This document shows, in pieces, positions 51,547 to 61,402 of a DNA stretch of 64,000 nt. Within the stretch, counting starts at the first letter, position 1, and each line of letters opens with the position of its first letter. Position numbers and translations under genes: made by a program. This DNA is from Desulfovibrio desulfuricans DSM 642 (GTDB lineage Bacteria > Desulfobacterota > Desulfovibrionia > Desulfovibrionales > Desulfovibrionaceae). Location of the stretch: assembly GCF_000420465.1 (NCBI RefSeq), contig NZ_ATUZ01000011.1:1-64000 (forward strand). Reading direction: 5' to 3'. The notes under the pieces are model-generated. The model was not told the DNA's origin, did not search any database, and saw nothing but the letters and a program-made list of their open reading frames with translations.

Positions 51547-53694
51547 ATGCCGAAAAACAGTATCCGTTACTTCCAATGCGCAGTCTGCATTTTGCCAATG
51601 TTGCTGCTCTTTGCCTGCCCCTATGGAGCCCGTGCGGAAGAAACGTGGGCTGTGTACTGGTATCTTTGCGGCAGCAACCTTGAGTCAGAAGACGGCGCGG
51701 CCTCTGCCGATCTGGCAGAGCTGCTCAAGGCTCGCCTGCCGGATAATGTAAAGGTGGTCATTCAGACCGGGGGGGCCAGCAAGTGGCACAGGCCCGGCAT
51801 CAGCCCCAAAAACATCGGCCGCTACCTTTACCACAAAGGAAAACTTGAACAGGTGGCAAAGCTGCCGCAGGCAAGCATGGGGGATGAAAAAACGCTGACC
51901 TCCTTTCTTGCCTTTTGCAAAGAAAACTACAGCGCAGATCATCAGGTTTTCATTTTTTGGGATCACGGCGGCGGCAGCATCGGCGGCGTAGCCAATGACG
52001 AGAATTATGCATTTGACGCCCTGTCACTCAAGGAAATCAATAATTCCTTCAGGCAGGTACATACGGCCTCTGTTGCCCGCCCGCCATTTGAAATCATCGG
52101 CTTTGACGCCTGCCTGATGGCTACGCTGGACACAGCCAGCGCGGTAAGCGGTTTTGCCCGGTACATGGTGGCCTCGCAAGAGGTGGAGCCAGCCAACGGC
52201 TGGCAGTATACGGAATGGGTGAACGCTCTTGGGGCAAACACATCCATAAGCCCGGAGGCGTTGGGCAAGGCTATCTGCGATACCTATCTTGACGGCTGTA
52301 ACGAGGCGGAGACAGCAGGAAACGCCACGCTTTCGCTTGTTGACCTTGCCAGGATTCCGTTCGTTAACCTTGCCTACAACGCGCTCGGCCTTGAAGCTGT
52401 TTCCCTCGCCATGGATGACGACAGCTTTTACGCCGCCTACGGCAGGCAGGCCAAGGCCTCTGAAAACTACGTGAACTCGCGTTCGGAAGGCTACACCAAT
52501 ATGGTGGACCTTGGTTCCCTTGTGCGGCGGCTGAAAACGGCCTTGCCCGAGTTTGCTCCGTATTTTCTGGATGCTCTGGGCGAAGCGGTGGTCTATTCGG
52601 TTCACGGCCCCTACCGGTCGCCTTCCGGCCTGTCCTGCTACTATCCGTTTGACGGCGGCAAGGCTGGTTTTTCCAGCATGATGCGGGCGGGCAACATCAC
52701 CACCTTTCTGGTTCTGAGCGGGCTTCAACTGGGTTTTCTGGATACGGACAGCGCCGTAAAACACCTTGAACGCATCTCTGCGGATATTTCTGCCGCCCTT
52801 GAACAGGAAGAAAACAACCCTGAAGGAACACCGGCCCCTGTCGCACCATTGCCTCTGCCCGCGCCCCAGGCGCAGGGGAGTGCCCAATCCTTGTGGGCGC
52901 CATTGCAATCAGGCTTGTCAGCCATCCTTGGCGGGCAGAGTGCTGACGGTCAATCCCCAGGCAGCGTTGCGGCTTTGCTGGGGCAGGCAGCCAGCGCCGT
53001 TGTGGCCTCGGTGGTTCCTCTGGGGCCGCTGGATATCACCGCGCTTGAGGATTTTGAGGTAACAGTCGGCGATGGAGGCGAGGCGCTGCTCAATCTTGGT
53101 CCCGAGCGCGTCAAATTTCTGGATAGCGTACAGTTTTACCTTGCTTACTACAGCATTGAAGACAACCTGATCATGCTGCTGGGCAAGGATGCAGATATGG
53201 AAGCTGACTGGGCCGAAGGTGTGTTCAAGGATAATTTTCAGGGAAAGTGGGCTGCCCTGAACGACCATCTGGTGTTCCTTGAGATCACGCATCAGGATGA
53301 TGGGGTAAACCACTATGTTGTGCCCATCAAACTGAACGGAGTGCGTTGCAACCTTATTGTCGTCTATGATTTTGGGGAAAAGGAATACAAAATCCTCGGG
53401 GCTCGCCGTGTGCAAGAAGGCGAAATGACCGACAAGGCGCTTATCAGGCTTAAGGCTGGCGACAAGGTGACCACAATCCTTCTCGCCATGCACATGGATG
53501 ACGAAGACGGAGAGTTTCAGGAGGTGGAGGTGGATACCTTTACCCTTGGTAAAAAAGTTGTTTTTTCAGATACGGACATGGGCGACGGGCAGTTTATGTT
53601 CATGTTTGAAATGACAGATGTGCAGAACAATGCCGCCACATCGCAAATCGTCACCATTGAAGTGAAGGATGGCATGGCCGTTTACAGCAACTGA
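51547..53694 (+). CDS. Clostripain-like (C11) cysteine peptidase, exported
   Basis: A 715-residue exported protein. The signal peptide ends at ARAEE (about 29); an LFAC motif could alternatively be a lipobox. The C11 domain covers about 32-400: TWAVYWYLCGSNLES, then FIFWDHGGGSIGG with catalytic H140, and IGFDACLMATLDTASA with nucleophile C189. A Pro/Ala/Gln linker (about 415-450) leads to a second, beta-rich domain of about 230 residues that I do not recognise. Clostripains cleave after Arg and are usually self-processing. Substrates may be host or surface proteins; nothing here proves which. Confidence 0.85.
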   Translation: MPKNSIRYFQCAVCILPMLLLFACPYGARAEETWAVYWYLCGSNLESEDGAASADLAELLKARLPDNVKVVIQTGGASKWHRPGISPKNIGRYLYHKGKLEQVAKLPQASMGDEKTLTSFLAFCKENYSADHQVFIFWDHGGGSIGGVANDENYAFDALSLKEINNSFRQVHTASVARPPFEIIGFDACLMATLDTASAVSGFARYMVASQEVEPANGWQYTEWVNALGANTSISPEALGKAICDTYLDGCNEAETAGNATLSLVDLARIPFVNLAYNALGLEAVSLAMDDDSFYAAYGRQAKASENYVNSRSEGYTNMVDLGSLVRRLKTALPEFAPYFLDALGEAVVYSVHGPYRSPSGLSCYYPFDGGKAGFSSMMRAGNITTFLVLSGLQLGFLDTDSAVKHLERISADISAALEQEENNPEGTPAPVAPLPLPAPQAQGSAQSLWAPLQSGLSAILGGQSADGQSPGSVAALLGQAASAVVASVVPLGPLDITALEDFEVTVGDGGEALLNLGPERVKFLDSVQFYLAYYSIEDNLIMLLGKDADMEADWAEGVFKDNFQGKWAALNDHLVFLEITHQDDGVNHYVVPIKLNGVRCNLIVVYDFGEKEYKILGARRVQEGEMTDKALIRLKAGDKVTTILLAMHMDDEDGEFQEVEVDTFTLGKKVVFSDTDMGDGQFMFMFEMTDVQNNAATSQIVTIEVKDGMAVYSN

Positions 53695-53870
53695 CACGGT
53701 CAGCCGCAGTGGGCAGTTTTGCAATCTTTCCATGCTGATAAATTTGCCCCAGCGCCAAGCTGCAAAGGGGTTCATGAGGGCGCGGCCTTGGGCAGCCGGA
53801 GGCTTTTCCCCCATTCCCCGTCTGCGCCGCCAACCTTGCCACATGCCGCCGGGATCGGTATTGAACAGGC

Positions 53871-54503
53871 ATGAGTGAATCCAAGAGCAACAACGGTGAT
53901 TTCCCGGCTATGGACGTGAGCGCGGATCGGCTTGACCGGCTTGCGGATTTTTTTAACGAAGTCGGCATGCTGCGGCACACGCCCCGCACGGGATACGCCT
54001 TTCTGGGCACCGGGCAGGAGAACGTGGCCGAACATTCCTACCGTGTGAGCGTCATGGGCTATGTGCTGGCCCGTATGTGCGATATGGATCCGGCGCGGGT
54101 GACGTATCTTTGCCTGTTCCATGATTTGCACGAGGCGCGCACGGGCGATCTGAACTACGTGAACCACCGCTATGCGCAGTGCCAGGCCCGCAAGGCGCTG
54201 GAAGACTGCGTGGACGGAACCGGGCTGGAGGATGACGTGTTGCCCCTCTGGGACGAGCTGGCGGAAGAAGCCAGCCGTGAGGCCATTCTGGCGCACGATG
54301 CCGACCAGCTTGATCTTATCTGCAACCTCAAGGCCGAACTGGACAAGGGCAATGCCTTTGCCGCCCAGTGGCTGGAAAGCGCGGTAAAGCGTCTGCGCAG
54401 CCCTGCGGCGCAGCAGGTGGCAGAGGCTGTGCTGCGTGCGGATCACAACCGCTGGTGGTATGGGCAGGTTGAGCGGGAATGGTGGGTGCGGCGAGGTCGC
54501 TAA
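53871..54503 (+). CDS. HD-domain phosphohydrolase (YfbR-like)
   Basis: A 210-residue HD-family metal-dependent phosphohydrolase. Metal ligands are seen in NVAEHSYRVS (His), CLFHDLHEARTGD (His-Asp, plus the E/R of HD_3) and AHDADQLD (Asp). This layout matches YfbR and related 5'-deoxynucleotidases acting on dNMPs. Length is normal. It has its own terminator at 54526 and is convergent with argB. Confidence 0.87.
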   Translation: MSESKSNNGDFPAMDVSADRLDRLADFFNEVGMLRHTPRTGYAFLGTGQENVAEHSYRVSVMGYVLARMCDMDPARVTYLCLFHDLHEARTGDLNYVNHRYAQCQARKALEDCVDGTGLEDDVLPLWDELAEEASREAILAHDADQLDLICNLKAELDKGNAFAAQWLESAVKRLRSPAAQQVAEAVLRADHNRWWYGQVEREWWVRRGR

Positions 54504-54525
54504 AGAACTGATTTTCTGAAGTACG

Positions 54526-54581
54526 AAAGGCCCGAAACCGGGCGGCGCATTGTCGCGTTATCCGGTTTCGGGCCTTTTTTT
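54526..54581 (+). terminator. Rho-independent terminator
   Basis: AAAGGCCCGAAACCGG / CCGGTTTCGGGCCTTT, a perfect 16-bp stem with a 20-nt loop and T7, just after the HD-domain gene. Confidence 0.9.
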
Positions 54582-54657
54582 GATATTTTGCTGGAAGTGC
54601 GGACAGGTCTTTTGTTCATGCCCTGCGCTTTCTTCGCTACACTTCCCGCAGTAAAAA

Positions 54658-55440
54658 CTAGTTGGCGACCACGGTGCCTAGCGGGGCATCGTCAAGCAGG
54701 TAGCGGCGCAGGCTTGAAGGCGAACGCCCGTCAAGAATGAGCGCGCGCTGGCAGCCAGCGTCCAGGGCGTTGAGGCAGGCTTCCACCTTGGGGATCATGC
54801 CCCCGGTGATAACGCCCGCCTCACGCAGGTTCTGGATTTCCGTGCGGTTCAGGCTGGGAATAATCCTTCCGTCAGCATCCAGCACGCCGGGCACATCAGA
54901 GATCAGTACAAAATATTCCGCGCCGATGGCCCCTGCCAGCGCGCCTGCGGCGGTGTCGGCATTGATGTTCAGGGCTTCGCCGCCCGGGCCGGAGGCCACA
55001 GGGGCCACAACGGGCACAAAGCCTCCTTCCAGCAGGCAGCGGGGCAGGGCTGGATCCACAGCTTCCACTGTACCCACCAAACCGAGGGCGGGATTCTTTA
55101 CCCTTGCGCGCAACAGCCCGCCGTCGCGGCCTGAAATGCCCGCAGCGCGCACGCCCTGGCTTGTAAATTCGTTGACCACGGTCTTGTTCACCTGCCCGCA
55201 GAGCACCATTTCAACAGCTTCCATGGTGGCGGCATCGGTAACGCGCAGGCCGTCCACAAAGTGGCTTTCAATGTTCAGGCGTTTGAGCAGGGCAGAAATC
55301 TGCGGGCCGCCGCCGTGCACCACCACAAGGCCCATGCCCTGTTCGGTAAGCTGCGCAAGGTCTGCGGCAAAGGCCGAACTGAGTTCGGGCTTGTCCATGG
55401 CGTGTCCGCCGTATTTGATAACGACTGTAGCGTTTTTCAT
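54658..55440 (-). CDS. argB: Acetylglutamate kinase
   Basis: A 260-residue amino acid kinase that phosphorylates N-acetyl-L-glutamate, the second step of arginine synthesis. Family motifs are present: VVIKYGGHAM at the start, VVHGGGPQISALLKRL, the substrate loop LNINADTAAGALAGAIGA and TGGMIPKVEACLNAL. Its length is normal for the unregulated hexamer-free type; the long N-terminal helix of arginine-inhibited forms is absent. It stands alone with no other arg genes in view. Divergent from the hybrid kinase at 55701. Confidence 0.95.
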   Translation of the reverse strand: MKNATVVIKYGGHAMDKPELSSAFAADLAQLTEQGMGLVVVHGGGPQISALLKRLNIESHFVDGLRVTDAATMEAVEMVLCGQVNKTVVNEFTSQGVRAAGISGRDGGLLRARVKNPALGLVGTVEAVDPALPRCLLEGGFVPVVAPVASGPGGEALNINADTAAGALAGAIGAEYFVLISDVPGVLDADGRIIPSLNRTEIQNLREAGVITGGMIPKVEACLNALDAGCQRALILDGRSPSSLRRYLLDDAPLGTVVAN

Positions 55441-55700
55441 CTGTTTGATCCTTTGGCCGTCTGGGCCGGAAAGGCTGCTCCGCCTCGTTCGCGCACAGGC
55501 GCAGGCGCGGGCCTTTCATCAGTATTGCGTACTTGGTTTACAGTTGGAAGCACTAGCACCCTGTGCGCCGCCCTGCAAGAGTCGTCTGTGACAAGCGTGT
55601 GGCGATGCAAATAATTTTTGATTTGTGCCATGCGCAAACTACGTTGGCCCCTGGGCAGCGCCAACCCTCCCCGGCATTGTCTTGGAGTAGCAAAACAGCT

Positions 55701-57734
55701 ATGGATGATACAATGGAAAACGGGGGAATTATGGCCGCAAAAAGCGCTGCAAAAGACGCGTCCCGCAACGAGGACTGGAACAGCGAAGCCTTGGCTGCGG
55801 CCAATGTGGGGCTGTGGGTCATTGATATCGACAGAAACACCGGCCATATATCCATGCTTGCCAATCCGGTGACCCTGCGTCTGCTTGGTGCAAGCGAAGA
55901 AATGACCCCCGCCCAATGCTTCAACTTCTGGGTGGACAGGGTTGATGCCCGCTCCCGCCCCCATCTTTGGGCCATCCATGATGAATTTATTGCAGACACA
56001 GCCATGCACGAGGTGCGCTACCAGTACAACCACCCCACGTGGGGGCTGGTGCCTGTGCGCTGCGGCGGGCGGCGCATCAGCGCCGATCATGATGATGTTG
56101 TGCGGGTTGTCGGATATCATCAGGATATGACGGAGCTGCACGAGGCGCACCAGAGCCTGCGCGAGGGGCTTGTGCGGCTTTCGCTGGCCTGCCGCCTGGG
56201 CTGGCTTGGAGTTTTTGAGATAACGCGCCTTGAAAATTCCGGTCTGGACATCACAGGCAACGATGTTTTTTATGAGCAGTTTGGCATCAATATGGCTTCG
56301 AATACGGCTGACAGACTTGAGATCATGGGGTCGCGCATTGTAAGCGAGGATCAGCCCAAGTGGCGCAAACTGTGCGACCCCGCAGGGTGGACGGCTGGCG
56401 GGCAGGAGCATCTGGATTTGCGGGTTGCCCACCCGCGCAAGGGTTTGCGCTGGTATGCCCTGGCCTATGAGATTGTGAGCGGGCCGGGAGTGATGCGTAT
56501 TGCCGGTTATGTCAGCGATGTGACGGAGGCGCGCCAGCACGAGCGCATCCTGCGCGACGCCAAGGAGGCCGCCGAAGCCGCCAATGCCGCCAAAAGTATT
56601 TTTCTGGCCAACATGAGCCACGAGATACGCACCCCCATGAACGGCATCATGGGCATGGCGCATCTGGTGCTCAACACCCCCCTGAATCCCCAGCAGCGGG
56701 ATTATGTGGAAAAAATCCATGCGACCTGTGAATCGCTGCTGGATATCATCAACGATTTGCTGGATTTTTCAAAAATTGAGGCCAACCATCTGGAGCTTGA
56801 AAATCTGCCTTTTGAGCCGCGCAAGGAACTTGAGTCGGTCATGTCCCTGCTGCGGCCCAAGGTTGGGCACAAGCTCAAGGATTTCTGTCTTGAGAGTCAC
56901 ATGGACCCTCGCGTCCCGGAAATCCTCTCCGGTGATGCCCTGCGCCTGCGGCAGATTCTGCTGAATCTGGGCGGCAACGCCCTGAAATTTTCCGAGCGCG
57001 GCACGGTGCGCCTGGCCGTGGAGCTGCTGGAGCAAAGTGACGGCAAGGCGCGGCTGGCCTTTGTTGTTAGCGATGAAGGCATTGGCATGTCGCCCGATGA
57101 ACTGGCCCGCGCATTTACGCCCTTTTCGCAGGCGGATACGTCCATCACCCGCAGATTTGGCGGCACGGGGCTTGGCCTCTCCTTATGCCGCCGCCTGATC
57201 GCCCTCATGGGCGGGAGCATTTCTGTGCAGAGCGAGTCGGGTCAGGGGAGCGTTTTTCGTGTGGAACTGCCCTTTGCCATTTGCAGCCAAGACTGCGCGC
57301 AGGAGCAGGCAGAAGAAAGCAGCGGGGACGAAGCCGCGTCGCTTCAGGGCCTGCGGGTGCTTTTGGCCGAAGACGGCGATATTAACCGCGAGATCATGGA
57401 AGTTTTGCTGGAAGACATGGGCATAACCTGCATTTCTGCCGTCAACGGGCAGGAGGCCGTGGAAATCTGGAACCAGCGGAGCGCGGAAATTGATATTGTG
57501 CTCATGGATGTGCAGATGCCGGTTATGGACGGCTATTCCGCCACGCACGCCGTCAGGGCCAGCAGCCTGCCGGGGGCCAAAACCGTGCCCATTATCGCCA
57601 TGACGGCCTATGCCATGCGGGGCGATGCAGAACGCAGCATGCAGGAAGGCATGGACGCGCACCTGACCAAACCCGTTAACCTTGCCGATCTGCGGCGCAC
57701 ACTCAAACAGTTCAGCCGAGGCCCGGCAGAGTAG
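55701..57734 (+). CDS. Hybrid histidine kinase / response regulator
   Basis: About 677 residues, predicted cytoplasmic (no TM helix). Two PAS domains (about 25-150 and 165-290) precede a HisKA domain with H307 in [19 protein letters not shown], then a HATPase ([31 protein letters not shown]) and a C-terminal receiver with phospho-acceptor D603 in [16 protein letters not shown]. The start is uncertain: ATG at 55701, 55713 and 55731 are all possible, the last with GGGGG upstream, and the frame is open to 55563. No HPt domain is fused, so a separate phosphotransfer partner is expected. The signal is unknown. Confidence 0.88.
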   Translation: MDDTMENGGIMAAKSAAKDASRNEDWNSEALAAANVGLWVIDIDRNTGHISMLANPVTLRLLGASEEMTPAQCFNFWVDRVDARSRPHLWAIHDEFIADTAMHEVRYQYNHPTWGLVPVRCGGRRISADHDDVVRVVGYHQDMTELHEAHQSLREGLVRLSLACRLGWLGVFEITRLENSGLDITGNDVFYEQFGINMASNTADRLEIMGSRIVSEDQPKWRKLCDPAGWTAGGQEHLDLRVAHPRKGLRWYALAYEIVSGPGVMRIAGYVSDVTEARQHERILRDAKEAAEAANAAKSIFLANMSHEIRTPMNGIMGMAHLVLNTPLNPQQRDYVEKIHATCESLLDIINDLLDFSKIEANHLELENLPFEPRKELESVMSLLRPKVGHKLKDFCLESHMDPRVPEILSGDALRLRQILLNLGGNALKFSERGTVRLAVELLEQSDGKARLAFVVSDEGIGMSPDELARAFTPFSQADTSITRRFGGTGLGLSLCRRLIALMGGSISVQSESGQGSVFRVELPFAICSQDCAQEQAEESSGDEAASLQGLRVLLAEDGDINREIMEVLLEDMGITCISAVNGQEAVEIWNQRSAEIDIVLMDVQMPVMDGYSATHAVRASSLPGAKTVPIIAMTAYAMRGDAERSMQEGMDAHLTKPVNLADLRRTLKQFSRGPAE

Positions 57735-57867
57735 AAATGTCTGATGCTCTGCGGGCGGCAGCAGGCCTGCCGAAAGGGGCAAAGCCTCCTTCACTTGCGT
57801 AGCGGCTCTTGACACTCAGCCGCCCATGCGCGACCTTCCCCCCAACGCCAGTTTCAAGGAAAGCAAT

Positions 57868-59259
57868 ATGACTCAAGTGGTAACCCGATTTGCACCCAGC
57901 CCGACAGGGCATCTGCACATAGGCGGTGCACGTACCGCCATTTTTTGCTGGCTTCTGGCCCGCCACTCCGGCGGACGTTTTCATCTGCGCATTGAAGACA
58001 CTGATTTGCTGCGCTCCAAGCAGGAATATACCGATTCCATCCTGGCCTCCATGCGCTGGCTTGGGCTGGACTGGGACGGCGAGCTGACCTACCAGACCCA
58101 GCGGGCCGACGTGTACAACCGCTATGTGGACAAGCTGCTGGAAACAGGCCACGCCTACTGGTGCTCCTGCACGCCGGAAGAAGTGGAAACCATGCGCGAA
58201 GAAGCCCGTCAGAACGGCCTCAAGCCTCGCTATAACGGACGCTGCCGCGAACGGAACATCGGTCCCGGCGAGGGGCACTGCGTGCGCCTCAAGGCGCCTG
58301 TGGCGGGCAAAGTGGTTTTTGACGATCTGGTGAAGGGCAAGATAGCCGTGGATGTCACCGAACTGGACGACATGGTTATCCGCCGCGCAGACGGCATGCC
58401 CACCTATAATATGGCCGTGGTGGTGGACGACTACGAAATGGGCATCACCCATGTTGTTCGCGGCGACGACCACGTTTCCAATACGCCGCGCCAGATTCTT
58501 ATTTATGAAGCTCTGGGTCTGCCCGTGCCGCGCTTTGGGCATGTGCCCATGATTCTTGGCCCGGATCGGCAAAAGCTCTCCAAGCGCCACGGCGCGCGGG
58601 CGGTCATTGAGTACCAGCAGGACGGCCTGCTGCCTCAGGCTCTGGTGAACTATCTGGTGCGGCTTGGCTGGTCGCACGGCAATCAGGAGCTGTTCACCAA
58701 GGAAGAACTGATCGAATATTTTGACGGCACCAATCTGAACCCTGCCGCCGCGGCCTTTGACCCGGCCAAGCTGGAATGGTGCAATGCCCATTTTATGCGC
58801 GAACTGCCCCTGCCCGAACTGGCGGCGCTGGTTGCGCCCTTTGTGGAAGCGGCCGGGCTTGGTACGCTGCCGCAGGAAAAGCTTGAGCCTCTGTGCGTCA
58901 TGTTCCGCGAGCGGGCCAATAACCTCAAGGCGCTGGGCGAGGCCTTCCGCCCTCTGGTGGTGCCTGCCGCAGAACTCAGCTATGTGGAAAAGGACACGGC
59001 CAAGCATTTTACCGATACGGGCAAGGCGCATTTGCAGGCCCTCTCGGCTGTTTTTGCCGCGTGCGAGCCTTTTACCGCTGAATCCCTTGAGGCCGCGCTC
59101 AACGCCTATGTGGCCGACAACGGGCTGAAGTTCAAGGAAGTGGCCCCGCCCCTGCGCACGGCCCTCATGGGCTTTATGGGCGGTTCGCACCTCAATGAAA
59201 TCATGGCCTTTCTGGGCAAACAGGAAACCCTTGCCCGACTGCAACGGGCTATGGGCTAA
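57868..59259 (+). CDS. gltX: Glutamyl-tRNA synthetase
   Basis: A 463-residue class I aminoacyl-tRNA synthetase charging tRNA-Glu. TRFAPSPTGHLHIGGARTA holds the HIGH-type signature, DRQKLSKRHGA the KMSKS-type loop, and the C-terminal half is the all-helical anticodon-binding domain. The CysSer-type zinc segment is represented by YWCSCTPEE. AAGGA precedes the ATG at 57868. A long hairpin follows at 59329-59364. Confidence 0.95.
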   Translation: MTQVVTRFAPSPTGHLHIGGARTAIFCWLLARHSGGRFHLRIEDTDLLRSKQEYTDSILASMRWLGLDWDGELTYQTQRADVYNRYVDKLLETGHAYWCSCTPEEVETMREEARQNGLKPRYNGRCRERNIGPGEGHCVRLKAPVAGKVVFDDLVKGKIAVDVTELDDMVIRRADGMPTYNMAVVVDDYEMGITHVVRGDDHVSNTPRQILIYEALGLPVPRFGHVPMILGPDRQKLSKRHGARAVIEYQQDGLLPQALVNYLVRLGWSHGNQELFTKEELIEYFDGTNLNPAAAAFDPAKLEWCNAHFMRELPLPELAALVAPFVEAAGLGTLPQEKLEPLCVMFRERANNLKALGEAFRPLVVPAAELSYVEKDTAKHFTDTGKAHLQALSAVFAACEPFTAESLEAALNAYVADNGLKFKEVAPPLRTALMGFMGGSHLNEIMAFLGKQETLARLQRAMG

Positions 59260-59328
59260 CAGGCATTTTATAGTCAAAACCTCGCGCAACGGGCAGTTTT
59301 GCCACAAGTGCCGGGTTGATTTGAACGG

Positions 59329-59364
59329 CGAGGGTATCCGGGTTTTTGCTGCCGGATACCCTCG
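59329..59364. terminator. 13-bp hairpin downstream of gltX
   Basis: CGAGGGTATCCGG / CCGGATACCCTCG, perfect, with loop GTTTTTGCTG. No U-tract follows, so it may be a processing or attenuation structure. The gap 59260-59562 contains nothing else that I recognise. Confidence 0.6.
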
Positions 59365-59562
59365 TGCAGCAGAATGGGCGTATGTTACCCCCAGGCTGGG
59401 CCTTCCGCATTGCCCCCATGCACTGGCGCGTCTGAGCCAGGTTGCCTGAAGCGGACGCTTCTTCTGAAACAGCAAGCTTGCATCCGCGCTGGTATCGAGA
59501 TTGCATGCAAGGGAAGGTGGAAAAGAGTGCCTTTGCGGCCTTGCGTCTTTTCAGGGGGGATA

Positions 59563-60576
59563 ATGCCGGATCTACAGGGCGAGGATGTTGCGGGCGCGCC
59601 ATGCCCGAGCCATAGCAGCAGACCGCTGGTGTCTTTTTTTGCGGCAGGCCGCAATGTGCAGGAGTATGTGGAGCAGGCCATGCGCTCCATGCTCGACCAG
59701 ACGGTTGACGATTTTGAATTGCTCATGCTGGATGATGGCTCCACCGACAAAACCTACGACGTCATGATGGGCGTGCAGGACCCGCGCGTGCAGGTTTTGC
59801 GCAATGCGGAGGGGCAGGGCATCGCGCGCAGCCTCAACCGGCTTATGTCCCAGTGCCGGGGGCGGTACTGGGCGCATATGGACGCGGACGACATCTGCGC
59901 TCCACAGCGCCTGGAAAAGCAGCTTCAGATCATGCAGGCAAACCCCGATATTGGTATCTGTGGGTGCCATTTTGTGGCGTTTTTGCCATCCGGTGAGGGC
60001 GGGCTTATCAGGCTGCCTCTTGATTCAGAAAGCATCAAGGCCAACTTGCTGTTCAAAGCGCCGATGGCGCATCCTTTTGTGACCTTTGACGGGGATCTTT
60101 TTTCCCGCCTAGGTATACAGTATTCTGAAAAAATGGTCTGCGCTCTGGATTACGAGCTTTACCTCAGGATTTTTCTGCGTCATCCGCAGATGGCTTTTGC
60201 CAATGTGGATGATGTGCTCGGGTTTTATCGCAGGCATGACGCCCAGATTTCCACGGCGCGCAGCGCAGAGCAGGCGCAGTATGCCTTCAGGGCGCAGATG
60301 CAGGTGTTCCAGGCACTGGGCGTTGCGCCTGGTAACCGCCTGATGAGGCATCACCGCCATCTGTATGGCGGTGCCCCCGTTGAAACCGCTGAAGATATGT
60401 CTGGGCTTGTGGATTGGGCTGTCACTCTGCGCATGGCCAACGCAACCAGAAAACTTTTTTCGCCTGATCTGTTCAATGCCCTGTTGTATGGCCGGCTGGA
60501 GGCTGCCATGCAGCGCAGTCCGCATCTGGCGCAGCCCCACCTGTGGCGGCTGCAAAAGTGGAATTGTCAGCAATGA
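59563..60576 (+). CDS. Family 2 glycosyltransferase
   Basis: A 337-residue GT-A-fold transferase. VSFFAAGRNVQEYVEQAMRS starts the nucleotide-sugar domain; LMLDDGSTDKT and the metal-binding WAHMDADDIC (DxD) are clear; CALDYELYLRIFL fits the catalytic-base region. The ATG at 59563 has AGGGGGG upstream; upstream frame to 59374 lacks such a site. First of four glycan-type genes (59563-63065) placed before fliR, so it could act on flagellin or surface glycan. Confidence 0.88.
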   Translation: MPDLQGEDVAGAPCPSHSSRPLVSFFAAGRNVQEYVEQAMRSMLDQTVDDFELLMLDDGSTDKTYDVMMGVQDPRVQVLRNAEGQGIARSLNRLMSQCRGRYWAHMDADDICAPQRLEKQLQIMQANPDIGICGCHFVAFLPSGEGGLIRLPLDSESIKANLLFKAPMAHPFVTFDGDLFSRLGIQYSEKMVCALDYELYLRIFLRHPQMAFANVDDVLGFYRRHDAQISTARSAEQAQYAFRAQMQVFQALGVAPGNRLMRHHRHLYGGAPVETAEDMSGLVDWAVTLRMANATRKLFSPDLFNALLYGRLEAAMQRSPHLAQPHLWRLQKWNCQQ

Positions 60577-60653
60577 CGGGGGCTGCACCGATGAACCCCG
60601 AGGGCCAGAGCAGGGCCTGTCGCCTGCCGCAACCGTGCGCAGTGAGGTATTAG

Positions 60654-61265
60654 ATGGATACCACTCTTCCTACCCAGGAAAGCTTGCAGCCCCAGATGAG
60701 CGAAGCCGAAGTGGCCCTCATGGACAAGTATGCGCCGGATGGCTGCATTCTCGAATTCGGGGCTGGCGGAAGCTCGGCCTTTTTTGCAAAAAAAGGCGTA
60801 CAGCGGCTGATCAGCGTTGAATCTGACCGGGAGTGGATAAACCGCATGCTGCTGGGCAACAGCACCCTGCGGGAATGGGCCAAGGCGCGGCGCTGGTGTC
60901 CCTTTCATGTAGAGATAGGGACAACGGGCGAATGGGGATTTCCCCTGTCGCATGAGCCTGTCGTGGCGTGGCTTAACTACCATCAGGCCATATGGGATGT
61001 CGTTGACGCCTCAAAGCTGGATTTTGTGCTTGTGGACGGACGGTTCCGGGTTGCCTGCGCCTTGCAGCTGCTGCTGCGCACCAGAGAGAAAACGCCGCTG
61101 ATCATGGTGCACGATTTTACGCCCCGTGAGTATTACCATGTGCTGCTTGAGTATTTTGACGTGGTTGAAGAGGCCGATACCGCCGTCATTATGGAGCGCA
61201 AGGCGCCAGTATCCTTTGCAGAAGTGGCTCTATGCGTGCAGCGGCATCAGTTTGACAACCGGTAG
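60654..61265 (+). CDS. SAM-dependent methyltransferase-like protein
   Basis: A 203-residue Rossmann-fold protein. CILEFGAGGSSAFFAKKGV is motif I, LISVESDREWINRM motif II, and LDFVLVDGRFRVACAL motif IV, as in Methyltransf_24-like proteins often found in glycan clusters. The substrate is unknown. It lies 77 bp after the GT2 gene and is probably in the same operon. Confidence 0.75.
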   Translation: MDTTLPTQESLQPQMSEAEVALMDKYAPDGCILEFGAGGSSAFFAKKGVQRLISVESDREWINRMLLGNSTLREWAKARRWCPFHVEIGTTGEWGFPLSHEPVVAWLNYHQAIWDVVDASKLDFVLVDGRFRVACALQLLLRTREKTPLIMVHDFTPREYYHVLLEYFDVVEEADTAVIMERKAPVSFAEVALCVQRHQFDNR

Positions 61266-61402
61266 GCCTTTGCAGAACTGCTTTTGGGTCGGCACCGTTT
61301 GGGGAAGGCGACCTGTCGGTATGGCAGGGCTGATAGCTCTTTTTTTGACCGCATCCTTGCTCATGCCCGCAACTCACGGTGATTGCGCATAAAGGAGCCG
61401 TA

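Noticed and set aside
57712..59475. 587-residue minus-strand frame opposite gltX
   Set aside because: Shadow of gltX with random composition.
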